DNA of 64,000 nucleotides from DASRFR01 sp035651455. GTDB lineage: Bacteria > Acidobacteriota > Terriglobia > Terriglobales > Acidobacteriaceae. Position 1 is the first letter of the stretch. Every line of letters begins with the position of its first letter. The DNA lies in assembly GCA_035651455.1 (NCBI GenBank), contig DASRFR010000029.1, positions 310,001 through 374,000 on the forward strand, in the 5' to 3' direction. A model generated the notes under the pieces. It was not told the DNA's origin. It ran no database searches and saw nothing but the letters and a program-made list of their open reading frames with translations. A program made the position numbers and the translations under genes. Positions 50,075 through 58,824 of the stretch are shown one piece after another.

Positions 50075-50521
50075 TCAGACGCGCAGGATCATGACTTCGG
50101 TGGCCTTGATCAGCGCCGCCGCGGATTGCCCGGCCTTGAGCTGCATTTCCCGCGCAGAACGCGCAGTGATGATCGATGTGATGTACTGGTCGCCAATAGA
50201 AAGTGTAATTTCCGCCATCAGGCCGCTGATGCGCACCTCTTCGATGCGCCCCACCAGTTGATTGCGCCCACTGACCTTGAGACGCACCTGCTTGCGCTCC
50301 TGTGAAGTCTTTCCGCGCGTACGAAACAACAGGCGGTCCACTTCGGCTTGTGGAATGCGGTGATGCCCTCCGGGCGTGCGCACACTGTGAATCTTTCGCG
50401 CGTAAATCCACTGCTTGATCGTGGGAAAACTGATGCGTAGCTGAAGTGCGGCTTCACGCGGCTTTAGCAGCTCGTCCCCGGTGTCTTCCATGCCGGTTTG
50501 GGCGCGGGATTTGATCGGCAT
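50075..50521 (-). CDS. HTH-TOBE regulator (excisionase-type helix-turn-helix plus molybdate-binding domain)
   Basis: A 148-aa protein of two domains. Residues about 15-75 form a MerR/excisionase-type winged helix-turn-helix (LKPREAALQLRISFPTIKQW; TPGGHHRIPQAEVDRLL). Residues about 85-148 form one TOBE/Mop domain (VSGRNQLVGRIEEVRISGLM; STAMV-like EITLSIGDQYITSIIT) which in other proteins binds molybdate or tungstate. It is therefore likely to be an oxyanion-sensing DNA-binding protein. It lies upstream of the porin on the same strand. A shorter start at 50491 is possible. Confidence 0.85.
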   Translation of the reverse strand: MPIKSRAQTGMEDTGDELLKPREAALQLRISFPTIKQWIYARKIHSVRTPGGHHRIPQAEVDRLLFRTRGKTSQERKQVRLKVSGRNQLVGRIEEVRISGLMAEITLSIGDQYITSIITARSAREMQLKAGQSAAALIKATEVMILRV

Positions 50522-50682
50522 TCGCAAAACCGACAGTATTGTACGCCAGCGCTCCGATCCACAGGCTTTTACAACACTTTACTCAGGTTGACAGTCTCTT
50601 TACGAATGCACAGCAACTCACAAAATCGCACGCCGCATCCCTTCGATTGCAGCATCCTCTCCAAAAAAAAGGAGCGTGGCGG

Positions 50683-51363
50683 GTGAATCGATTGCCTGGA
50701 ATATCCTTTGTCGGAATCAGCCTGTTGCTGTTGCTCACCTTTGTTGACTTCGGATGCGGTAGCTCCAGCACCAAGTTGCGACTGCTCAATGCCGCACCGG
50801 GCGAAGCCAGTCTTGATGCCTTAGTGGATAGTAAGAGCGTGGTGACCGGCATCGCGTATGCCAGCGCGTCCGGCTATGTCTCGGTGAGTTCCGGATCGCG
50901 TCACGTGCAGGTGGAGCCCACCGGAACCAGCAGCCCCGTCATTGACGAAACCATCAGCCTGGCTTCGGGAAACACCTACACGCTAATGGCGGGGACCTTC
51001 GCATCCAACATCACCGGCGTACTCCTCACCGATAACAATTCCACCCCGCCGTCTGGCGATGCAAATATACGTATCGTGAATGCCGCGCCGTCGCTGGGGA
51101 GCGCTGACGTTTACGTCGTTTCTCCAGGAACCGACCTTTCGAGCCTCAGCCCCACCATCAGCAGCCTTTCTTTGAACACAGCATCGAATTATCAATCCCT
51201 GACGGCTGGAAACTACGAGGTGTATTTCACGTTCCCCGGGCAGAAGTTCGCGTCTATCGATAGCGGTCCTCTCACGTTGAGCGCAGGCCAGGTTCGCACC
51301 GTCGTTGGTCTGAATGGAACGGTGAATGGATTCACCGCAACCGTGCTGGATGACCTGAATTAA
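50683..51363 (+). CDS. DUF4397 domain lipoprotein
   Basis: A 226-aa exported protein. The GTG start at 50683 follows AAAAAGGAG at the right spacing, and a lipoprotein signal follows (LLLLLTFVDFGC|GSS). Two DUF4397 beta-sandwich copies make up the mature part: LRLLNAAPGEASLDALVDSK and ANIRIVNAAPSLGSADVYVV, with the second followed by YQSLTAGNYEVYF. These domains are common in secreted bacterial surface proteins of unknown function. It is divergent from the TOBE regulator, with TTGACA about 90 bases upstream as a -35 candidate. Confidence 0.85.
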   Translation: MNRLPGISFVGISLLLLLTFVDFGCGSSSTKLRLLNAAPGEASLDALVDSKSVVTGIAYASASGYVSVSSGSRHVQVEPTGTSSPVIDETISLASGNTYTLMAGTFASNITGVLLTDNNSTPPSGDANIRIVNAAPSLGSADVYVVSPGTDLSSLSPTISSLSLNTASNYQSLTAGNYEVYFTFPGQKFASIDSGPLTLSAGQVRTVVGLNGTVNGFTATVLDDLN

Positions 51364-51408
51364 GGCGTTAGGCGACCAAAAAGGCAAATCCAACTTGAGA
51401 ATGCAGAA

Positions 51409-51445
51409 AACCCCACTTCCTCAATACCAGCCGGGAAGTGGGGTT
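51409..51445. terminator. bidirectional intrinsic terminator
   Basis: AACCCCACTTCC (51409-51420) pairs perfectly with GGAAGTGGGGTT (51434-51445). On the minus strand TTTTC follows and on the plus strand TTCTCTT, so it can serve both the DUF4397 gene and the convergent barrel gene. Confidence 0.8.
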
Positions 51446-51483
51446 CTCTTACTGCCAGACACTGGGCTACCCGTAATGCCCGG

Positions 51484-52077
51484 TTATTGCATCGGCCGTG
51501 CCGTGTAGCCGATCGATATGCCATAACGCACAGCTTTGCCGGAGCTGAACTCGACGTTGTTGTTGATCAGGTACAGTCGCGCTTCGGGGCGAACAAAGAA
51601 GTTCCCATGCACATAGAACTTGATTCCTCCCCCGAAATCCCCGAGAAAGTGATTACTGCTCACGTAATTCGTGCACGATACGAAGTTGCAGTTGAAAAAC
51701 GGTTGATAAAAACGAAGGCTCTCAGCCCCGATTCCCGCTACCAGTTCGGCCCCCACGCGCTTGTTGATCTGGGGCGCGTAGATTGCATTGAAATCGAAGA
51801 ATATCGGACGAAAGGGTTGATATCCTAAATACAAGCCCTGGCTGGCTCGCCAGCTGACTTCCCCGTTGAATCCGAGATTATGCTTTAGCAGGACATTGAC
51901 GCCGAATACCGGATAGGCGCCCCCCGTAATCGACCCTAGGCCGCTTACGGTCGGAGATGTTTCAGAAATTCCGTTTAAGGTATCCACGCCGAAGGACGCA
52001 TCGAATTGTTGTGCGAGGACGGGATTCGCGAATGCAAAAACCATACATGCCACCGCGGCCAGCATGAGAGATTTCAT
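51484..52077 (-). CDS. small outer-membrane beta-barrel protein
   Basis: A 197-aa exported protein with a clear signal peptide (MKSLMLAAVACMVFAFANPVLA|QQ). The rest is alternating strands in an eight-stranded OmpA/OmpW-like barrel (HNLGFNGEVSWRASQGLYLG; GGGIKFYVHGNFFVRPEARL; GISIGYTARPM). Two Cys (NCNFVSCTNY) may form a disulfide in an outer loop. The frame is open 26 codons upstream without likeness; GGAG lies 12 bases before the chosen ATG. Function unknown. Confidence 0.8.
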   Translation of the reverse strand: MKSLMLAAVACMVFAFANPVLAQQFDASFGVDTLNGISETSPTVSGLGSITGGAYPVFGVNVLLKHNLGFNGEVSWRASQGLYLGYQPFRPIFFDFNAIYAPQINKRVGAELVAGIGAESLRFYQPFFNCNFVSCTNYVSSNHFLGDFGGGIKFYVHGNFFVRPEARLYLINNNVEFSSGKAVRYGISIGYTARPMQ

Positions 52078-52323
52078 GTGCGTTCTATTCTCCGTTGCGA
52101 AGATGATTTTCACAGCAGCGCCCGCCCCTGCAATACCCATAACGAGTAGATGCAAGCGGCAGCCGATGCAGATGCACTGGGGGTTCAGCTATATCGGCCT
52201 GAGTCTCCGAGTTAAGCGCGCAATCCACAGGGGCCCTATATCTGCAGCGTCTCCGGCCTTGAGTTCTCGCCTTAAATTGAGTCATTGATTCGTTTTAATA
52301 AATGCCTTAGGCTCACATGAGCT

Positions 52324-53460
52324 ATGGCAAATCCTGTCAAAAATCCAGGCACGTTTGCCCACGCGATGCTCAAGGAAATCTACGAGCAGCCGCAAGCCAT
52401 CCAGGAAACTATTCAGCAGCATGTGGCCGGAGACCTGATCTTCCCGGGCGAACTGCACGGCATTGAGGGAGCACTCCAGACCTTCCGCAAAATCATCATC
52501 GCCGCGAGCGGCAGCAGTCGTCACGCAGGTCTCTCGGGCGAGATCATGATTGAGGATCTCTCGGGCATTCCGGTGGATGTTGAGTACTCAAGCGAGTACT
52601 GCTATCGCTCGACTCATGCCGGCACCGACCCGATCATCATGGTGATCACTCAATCCGGCGAAACCGCCGACACCATCGCGGCCCAGCGCGAGGCTCTGAC
52701 CCGCGGAGCCAAGACAGTCGCCATTAGCAACGTGGCCAACTCCACCATTGTGCGGGAAGCCAGCGCAAATCTCCTGACGTGCGCTGGGGTGGAGAAGGCC
52801 GTCCCTGCCACGAAGAGCTTTACTACTCAATTAACGATCCTTTACCTGTTCGCGCTGTTTCTCGCCCGTAAGCAGGGGAGGATGACCTCAGAAGTGATTC
52901 GCACCTACCTGCAGCGGCTGCTGGACTTGCCAGATGCGTTGCGCGGTTCGATTGCCGATTGGGACGCGCAGACCCGGGAGTGCGCGCGACAATACCACCA
53001 GGCCCAGACGTTTCTTTATCTTGGGCGCGGCGTGCATTACGCGATCGCCCGCGAGGGTGCGCTCAAGCTCAAAGAAATCTCGTATGCACACGCGGAGGGA
53101 TATCCGGTCGGCGAGCTCAAGCATGGCCCGAATGCCCTGGTAAACGAACAACTCCCTCTTGTGGTGCTCGCCACCTCGGATCGCAACGATCCCGACTCCA
53201 TGCTTCGGTATCGAAAGACGATCAGTTTATTAGAGGACGTGAAAGCCCAGGGTGGCCGGTTGATCGCGGTTGCGACTGAGGGTGATCGGGAGGTGCCGAT
53301 CTTGGCGAATCACGTCTTCTTCGTTCCCCCCGCGCCTGAGCTTCTGCTGCCCCTGCTGGAGGTCGTGCCCCTGCAGCTATTCTCCTACCACGTTGCGGTG
53401 CTGAATGGGTGCGACGTCGACCATCCGCGCAACCTGGTCAAGTCCGTAATGCAGGAGTAG
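52324..53460 (+). CDS. stand-alone SIS isomerase domain protein, GlmS C-terminal-like
   Basis: A 378-aa protein with two tandem sugar isomerase (SIS) domains (about 45-195 and 225-370) like the C-terminal half of glucosamine-6-phosphate synthase. It keeps the sugar-phosphate loops IIIAASGSSRHAGLSG and ITQSGETADT, the AVPATKSFTTQL motif, LGRGVHYAIAREGALKLKE and the end DVDHPRNLVKSVMQE. The N-terminal glutaminase is absent, so it cannot use glutamine. Likely roles are glucosamine-6-phosphate deaminase of the SIS type (NagB-II) or a related aldose-ketose isomerase. It follows a 246-base divergent gap. Confidence 0.88.
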   Translation: MANPVKNPGTFAHAMLKEIYEQPQAIQETIQQHVAGDLIFPGELHGIEGALQTFRKIIIAASGSSRHAGLSGEIMIEDLSGIPVDVEYSSEYCYRSTHAGTDPIIMVITQSGETADTIAAQREALTRGAKTVAISNVANSTIVREASANLLTCAGVEKAVPATKSFTTQLTILYLFALFLARKQGRMTSEVIRTYLQRLLDLPDALRGSIADWDAQTRECARQYHQAQTFLYLGRGVHYAIAREGALKLKEISYAHAEGYPVGELKHGPNALVNEQLPLVVLATSDRNDPDSMLRYRKTISLLEDVKAQGGRLIAVATEGDREVPILANHVFFVPPAPELLLPLLEVVPLQLFSYHVAVLNGCDVDHPRNLVKSVMQE

Positions 53461-53688
53461 AGCACCCGAAGTTGTGACCTTTGCCTAGCATTCGCATGCC
53501 GCCGGAACTGATACATTCTGAGTATCGAGGCTCTTAGCACCGGAGTCCGATTTGTGGCTGACCTTGTCCCCGGAATGTCTCCAGGAGCAGTGGTTTGTCT
53601 CTGAATTGTCAAAAGCCTGTCACTATTTATGAAGTTCTAACTAAAGGGATAGGTGTGGTAGTAAGCTTGATTCGCTCGAGGTCAAAAA

Positions 53689-54402
53689 ATGCAGCAAACA
53701 CTTACCGCGACTTCAATCAATCCTATGGAACGAATTCTGGTAGTTGAAGACGATCGCCCAGTGCAGAAAGCGCTGAAGCGCCTGTTTGAAACTGAAGGCT
53801 TCGCCGTTGACATCAGTGCCGACGGCAAGTCGGCCATTGAGGCCTTCCGCGCTACCGCGCCTTCCGCCATTGTTCTAGACCTCCGGCTACCCGCCATGTC
53901 GGGGCGCGACGTGTGCCGCGAAATCAAGCAACAGGTGCCGGGCATGCCGGTTATCATTCTTAGCGCCGCTTCCGATGTTTCGGACAAAGTTTTATTGCTC
54001 GAATTGGGAGCGGACGACTACGTCACAAAGCCATTTAGCCCGCGAGAGTTGCTGGCACGCGTTCGTGCCGCCATTCGGCGCTCAGGCCGAGTGGAGGTTG
54101 GAGACGTGGTTACCTTCGACGGCATCTCTATCAATTTCGCTAAGATGGAAGTTGTCCGCGAAGGCCAACTGGTCGAATTCACGGCCCGCGAGTTTAACGC
54201 GCTCAAGTTCCTGGTGCAGAACCCGGAGCGGGTAATTTCGCGCGATGAACTGTTGAGCGAAGTATGGGGCTACCAGAACTATCCCAGCACGCGAACCGTG
54301 GACAATCACATTCTGAAGCTGCGACAGAAGCTGGAAAGGGATCCTACCAACCCGGTCCACTTCCGCACTGTGCACGGTGTCGGATATAAGTTCGTCCGCT
54401 AG
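53689..54402 (+). CDS. OmpR-family response regulator
   Basis: A 237-aa two-component regulator: receiver domain (about 15-125) with ILVVEDDRPV, phospho-acceptor Asp64 in IVLDLRLPAM, the switch residue in VIILSAAS and the Lys in VTKPFSPREL. The C-terminal winged helix (about 145-237) has EFTAREFNALKFLVQNPERV and NYPSTRTVDNHILKLRQKLE. GAGG stands seven bases before the ATG. The next gene, 128 bases downstream, is its probable kinase. Confidence 0.95.
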   Translation: MQQTLTATSINPMERILVVEDDRPVQKALKRLFETEGFAVDISADGKSAIEAFRATAPSAIVLDLRLPAMSGRDVCREIKQQVPGMPVIILSAASDVSDKVLLLELGADDYVTKPFSPRELLARVRAAIRRSGRVEVGDVVTFDGISINFAKMEVVREGQLVEFTAREFNALKFLVQNPERVISRDELLSEVWGYQNYPSTRTVDNHILKLRQKLERDPTNPVHFRTVHGVGYKFVR

Positions 54403-54530
54403 AAGGTCGCGGCCGTGCGCGCCGGAAAATGAAGCCCTCGCATTGCTGGGAATGGCAGGCATTACACACACTCTTTTTCTATGAAGCATCACTGTAGCCC
54501 CGGAACTCTGGCGTCTTCCACAGTACCCGG

Positions 54531-56351
54531 ATGCAATCGGAGGCACTGTTGAAAAGTCTCCGTTTGCGCACCAAGTTCCTGCTCTCCATGATTTTGATTT
54601 CCTCGGCGCTGACCTGCACAAGTCTACTGGTTGTGCGCCGCACCGTGCAGTCGCAGGTCCGCAGCGAAATTTTCACCGGACTGCGCAGTTCGGCCGAGAC
54701 TTTTCAGAATTTTCAGCGCCAACGCGCGGCGACGCTGGCCCGCTCCGCCGACCTCTTGGCTGATCTCCCCAACATGCGGGCGCAGATGACCACCCAGCAT
54801 GAAGTTACTATCCAGGACGCGTCTACCGATCTCTGGCGGCTCGCCGGCAGCGACATGTTTGTCCTGGCGAACCGCGAGGGAAGAGTCGTCGCGCTGCATA
54901 CGTCGACGCACGGCTTTTCGCGCGAACTGGCGCAGGATTTCGTAACCAAGACTCTCGACCAGGAAGGCTCGGTACAGTGGTGGTACGGCGGGAAACACCT
55001 TTACGAGGTCTTTCTCAAACCGATCTATTTCGGCCCCGCCAGCGAGAACCGGCTCTTAGGATTTCTTGCCCTTGGCTATGAGATCGACGACCGGGTTGCA
55101 TCAGAGATCAGCCAGATTGCCGGCAGCCAGGTGGCTTTCTATTATGGCGACTCAATTGCCCGGACGACGTTGCCGCCAAACCTTGAAGCCGAATTAATCC
55201 AGCAGGAACCCGTAATCCGCTCCAGCAAAGGGACACCTGCACGCCTGCGGCTGGGCAATGAACAGTTCCTGGCGACATCGGTAGATCTAGGTGCTGGCAA
55301 CAATCCTCCGGTGCGCCTTAGCGTGCTTAAGTCCCTGGATCAGGCGACCGGTTTTCTTGAGAGCCTCAACCGTTTGCTGGTTCTGCTCGGAATCGTCGCT
55401 GTGTTAGGGGGCAGCTTGCTGGTGTACCTGATCTCACATACCTTCACCCGTCCCTTGGCGAAACTGGTGGATGGCGTGCGAGCCCTCGGGAAAGGCGATT
55501 TCGCCTATCCAATCAGCATCGAGGGCGGGGATGAGGTGGCCGAGGTCGCCGTGTCCTTCGACCGCATGCGGAATAGCCTTTTGAAGAGCCAACAAAGGCT
55601 CCTCGAGGCTGAGCGCTTGGCCACCATCGGTCAAATGGCAAGTTCCATCTCTCACGACTTGCGGCACTCGCTCGCCGCCATTGTAGCCAACGCGGAATTC
55701 CTCTGTGAGATGGGCCTGACCGGCGAACAGCGCGAGGAGCTCTATCACGAGGTCCAACTCGGCGTGAACCAGATGACGGAACTCATCGATTCCCTGCTGG
55801 AATTTTCTCGCACTCGCGAGTCCCTGCGGCCATCTCACGCCAACCTTGCGGAAGCCGTGAACCGCGCCGTGCAGACCATCAAGGCCCACCCGGTGTTCAA
55901 CCGCGTCCAGATCCGCACTTTTGGCGAGCCTATCATCGAGGGATGGTTCGATCCGCGAAAACTGGAAAGGGTCTTGCACAATCTCCTGCTGAACGCCTGC
56001 GAATCGGTTCCCCCCGATTGCGGCCGAATTGAAGTCCACATACACCAGAACGGCAATGGCGCCGAGATCAAAGTGTGTGACAATGGCCGGGGGATTCCGG
56101 AGGCGGTTCGCGACCGTCTGTTTGAGCCATTCGTCAGTTTTGGAAAAGAAAACGGCACCGGGCTCGGGCTGACGGTCGTGCAGAAGATTGTGCAGGACCA
56201 CGGCGGGGATGTGCGTGTCGAGAAAACTTCGGCGGAAGGGACTGTCTTCAAGATCGTCCTTCCCCTAAATCAATCTCCGCATGCAGAGCTGGGGGCCGCC
56301 AGCTTGATGGCGTCGCCTCTGACGCGCATGAACCCCGTTCAACACGATTAA
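54531..56351 (+). CDS. membrane sensor histidine kinase with HAMP domain
   Basis: A 606-aa kinase. An N-terminal helix (about 14-36) and a second at about 280-305 enclose a periplasmic sensor of about 240 residues. HAMP (about 305-358, HTFTRPLAKLVDGVRALGKG), HisKA (about 362-430) with phospho-acceptor His375 in ISHDLRHSL, and an ATPase with NLLLNACES, VCDNGRGIPE, FEPFVSFGKENGTGLGLTVV follow. It is complete and should signal to the response regulator just upstream. The periplasmic sensor has no recognised family, so the stimulus is unknown. Confidence 0.94.
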   Translation: MQSEALLKSLRLRTKFLLSMILISSALTCTSLLVVRRTVQSQVRSEIFTGLRSSAETFQNFQRQRAATLARSADLLADLPNMRAQMTTQHEVTIQDASTDLWRLAGSDMFVLANREGRVVALHTSTHGFSRELAQDFVTKTLDQEGSVQWWYGGKHLYEVFLKPIYFGPASENRLLGFLALGYEIDDRVASEISQIAGSQVAFYYGDSIARTTLPPNLEAELIQQEPVIRSSKGTPARLRLGNEQFLATSVDLGAGNNPPVRLSVLKSLDQATGFLESLNRLLVLLGIVAVLGGSLLVYLISHTFTRPLAKLVDGVRALGKGDFAYPISIEGGDEVAEVAVSFDRMRNSLLKSQQRLLEAERLATIGQMASSISHDLRHSLAAIVANAEFLCEMGLTGEQREELYHEVQLGVNQMTELIDSLLEFSRTRESLRPSHANLAEAVNRAVQTIKAHPVFNRVQIRTFGEPIIEGWFDPRKLERVLHNLLLNACESVPPDCGRIEVHIHQNGNGAEIKVCDNGRGIPEAVRDRLFEPFVSFGKENGTGLGLTVVQKIVQDHGGDVRVEKTSAEGTVFKIVLPLNQSPHAELGAASLMASPLTRMNPVQHD

Positions 56352-56455
56352 TTTCGAAAACTGCAGCCGTACTATACCGAGCGGCGTGCCAATCCGCCCG
56401 AGAGTGAAAGCCGGACTCGGGGCTGCACCTTTGGACAACTAACCGGGAGGCAAGC

Positions 56456-58063
56456 GTGCTGCACGGAACAAGCTTCTTCTGTGTTGTTCGTAAATTCACG
56501 GTACTGGGGCTGCTTTTTCCCTGGTGTCTATCGCTCGCTCAAACGGCAAACTCGGCCACTCAGAGCTCGGACGATGTGAATGCCGCGGTCCAAGATCTGC
56601 GCGAGCAGGTAAAGGAACTGCGCGAGGCTATTGCTGAGATCCGCCAGGAATCGGCCCACTACCGCGCTGAAACCGATGAACTGCGCGGCGAATTGCGCAA
56701 TACTCGCGCACAACTCGCGAGGCTTAACAGCACTCCCCCCCAAGGCGGCAGCAGCGACATAAGCGCAAGCGCAGCCGACAACCCGGCCGCTCCTACGGGC
56801 ACAAGTTCCTCGCTTCAGTCTCGGGTCACAACTCTTGAGGAACAGTCGCAGTTGCTCGAAGGCAAGGTTAACGAGCAATATCAAACGAAGGTCGAGAGTG
56901 CTTCCAAATATCGCGTACGCCTGTCCGGGATTGTGTTGTTGAACCTGTTCAACGATCGAGGAACCTTCGACAACCAGGACTTTCCAACATTGGTAGAGAC
57001 ATCTAACCCGGGAAATCCCAATGGCAGCTTTGGAGCGACACTGCGTCAATCGGAAATCGCTCTGGAAGTCTTCGGACCACGGCTCGCCGGCGCCAAGAGC
57101 TCAGCTGACATACACGCAGATTTCGCAGGCGGATTCCCGGTGCTCTCCAATGGCGTCACCTCAGGTCTCTTCCGGTTGAAAACTGCCAAGGGGCGTCTGG
57201 ATTGGGAGAACACGTCGATCGTGGCCGGCCAGGACGAGATCTTCTTTTCGCCGCTTTCTCCTACCTCCTTTGCTTCACTCGCTATCCCGGCTTTCAGCTA
57301 CGCTGGAAATCTTTGGGGATGGATACCGCAGGTTCGCGTGGAGCATCGCTTTAACCTGTCGGATGCTTCCAATTTCAAAGTGCAGGCCGGCATCATGGAC
57401 AATCTGACCGGCGACCAACCGGTATCCGAGTGGGGCAATATCCCCCAGGCGGGAGAGAGGTCCAGCCAACCTGCTTATGCGACCCGGATTTCCTGGAATC
57501 GAACCGTGTTTGGCCAGCCGCTTTCGTTGGCAGGCGCCGGCTACTACAGCCGCCAGGACTGGTGGTATGGCCGCCATGTGGACGGCTGGTCCGGAATGGC
57601 CGACTGGACCCTACCCATGACACACGGTTTCAGTCTCAGTGGCGAATTCTATCGCGGCTACGCCGTGGGCGGCCTGAACGGCGGCCTCGGCCGCAGCGTG
57701 ATCCTCAGCGGGCCTGTTTTTGACACAACTACGCAGGTGCAAGGCATTAATTCCCTTGGCGGATGGTCGCAGCTGAAGTTCAAGGTTTCAGAGCGGCTCG
57801 AGTTCAACACCGGCTTCGGACTCGACAATCCTTTCTCGAAAGACTTGAAAGCCTATCCCGCGACCCAGTACACCACGGACCAGAGCAACAGCAACCTGGA
57901 TCCGACGCTGTCGCTGAATCGCAGCGCGCTGGTAAACTTTATTTACCGGCCGCATAGCAACCTGTTGTTCTCAGCTGAATACCGTCACCTGAAAACCACC
58001 AGGTTTGATCGCGGGAATTCCACGGGCGAACAAGTAAATCTCATGATGGGTATTCTGTTCTAA
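56456..58063 (+). CDS. second coiled-coil porin-like outer membrane protein
   Basis: A 535-aa exported protein starting with GTG (GGGAGG five bases ahead). Signal peptide to about residue 28 (CLSLA|QTANS), coiled coil at about 40-85 (LREQVKELREAIAEIRQE and YRAETDELRGELRNTRAQLA), Ser-rich linker, short second coil, then a beta-barrel of about 380 residues. Its start is the RLSGIVLLNLFNDRG strand, and typical pairs include LDWENTSIVAGQDEIFFSPL and FSLSGEFYRGYAVGGLNGG. It ends VNLMMGILF, with a C-terminal Phe as in barrel proteins. It lies 104 bases after the kinase and 5 bases before the cupredoxin. Confidence 0.85.
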   Translation: MLHGTSFFCVVRKFTVLGLLFPWCLSLAQTANSATQSSDDVNAAVQDLREQVKELREAIAEIRQESAHYRAETDELRGELRNTRAQLARLNSTPPQGGSSDISASAADNPAAPTGTSSSLQSRVTTLEEQSQLLEGKVNEQYQTKVESASKYRVRLSGIVLLNLFNDRGTFDNQDFPTLVETSNPGNPNGSFGATLRQSEIALEVFGPRLAGAKSSADIHADFAGGFPVLSNGVTSGLFRLKTAKGRLDWENTSIVAGQDEIFFSPLSPTSFASLAIPAFSYAGNLWGWIPQVRVEHRFNLSDASNFKVQAGIMDNLTGDQPVSEWGNIPQAGERSSQPAYATRISWNRTVFGQPLSLAGAGYYSRQDWWYGRHVDGWSGMADWTLPMTHGFSLSGEFYRGYAVGGLNGGLGRSVILSGPVFDTTTQVQGINSLGGWSQLKFKVSERLEFNTGFGLDNPFSKDLKAYPATQYTTDQSNSNLDPTLSLNRSALVNFIYRPHSNLLFSAEYRHLKTTRFDRGNSTGEQVNLMMGILF

Positions 58064-58068
58064 TTCGC

Positions 58069-58812
58069 ATGCCTAGCTACCCCCACTCGCGTAGACGGCA
58101 CTGGCGAACCTCGCTATTGCTTTCGCTGGTGGTCTGGGGTAGTTCCGTACTGGGACAGGTCGTGAACGTCACTGGCCGCACGCAGATCCAGCACGGCAGC
58201 AAGCTGACCAATACTCCAGATGTGGTGGTCTGGTTAGAGCCGCTTCCAAGTGAGTCACACAGCCCGATCGCGGGCAATGATCGCTGGCCTAGTCACCCCC
58301 GCCTGACGCAACACAATAAACATTTCGAACCCCATATTCTGGTTGTGCCAGTCGGGGCCTCAGTCGAATTCCCCAACCGCGATCCCTTCTTCCACAACGT
58401 ATTTTCGCTTTTCGACGGTAAACGGTTCGATCTTGGCTTATACGAGGCGGGAACCACACGCGACGTGCACTTTGATAAGCCCGGAATCTCTTATATTTTC
58501 TGCAATATTCATCCAGAAATGAGTGCTGTGGTGATCGCGCTCGACACACCGTACTACGCCGTTTCCACTCGGCACGGCGAGCTCACCATGCCGGATGTGC
58601 CGTCCGGACGCTACATGCTGCATATCTGGTCCGAGTCGTCATTGCCAGATGCCCTGAAGGGCATGACGCGGCAGGTCACAATTTCCACGGGCAATTCATC
58701 GCTGGGAGTAATTCACCTGGCAGAGACGCAGGTGGCGGTGACACACAAGAATAAATATGGCAGGGACTATGACCCACCTTCACCGCCAAGTCCCGTGTAC
58801 GAGCAGCCCTGA
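58069..58812 (+). CDS. exported cupredoxin (plastocyanin/methylamine-utilisation type)
   Basis: A 247-aa periplasmic protein with a signal peptide (to about SSVLG|QVVN). The cupredoxin fold has type 1 copper ligands: His in FFHNVFS (about 106), then Cys, His and Met in IFCNIHPEMSAVV (about 145-152). A second beta-domain follows (GELTMPDVPSGRYMLHIW). The class resembles methylamine-utilisation (MauL-like) and other copper electron carriers. It starts five bases after the porin stop, so it is in the same transcript as the porin and probably the two-component genes. Confidence 0.9.
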   Translation: MPSYPHSRRRHWRTSLLLSLVVWGSSVLGQVVNVTGRTQIQHGSKLTNTPDVVVWLEPLPSESHSPIAGNDRWPSHPRLTQHNKHFEPHILVVPVGASVEFPNRDPFFHNVFSLFDGKRFDLGLYEAGTTRDVHFDKPGISYIFCNIHPEMSAVVIALDTPYYAVSTRHGELTMPDVPSGRYMLHIWSESSLPDALKGMTRQVTISTGNSSLGVIHLAETQVAVTHKNKYGRDYDPPSPPSPVYEQP

Positions 58813-58824
58813 GCTCGCCGGGTA

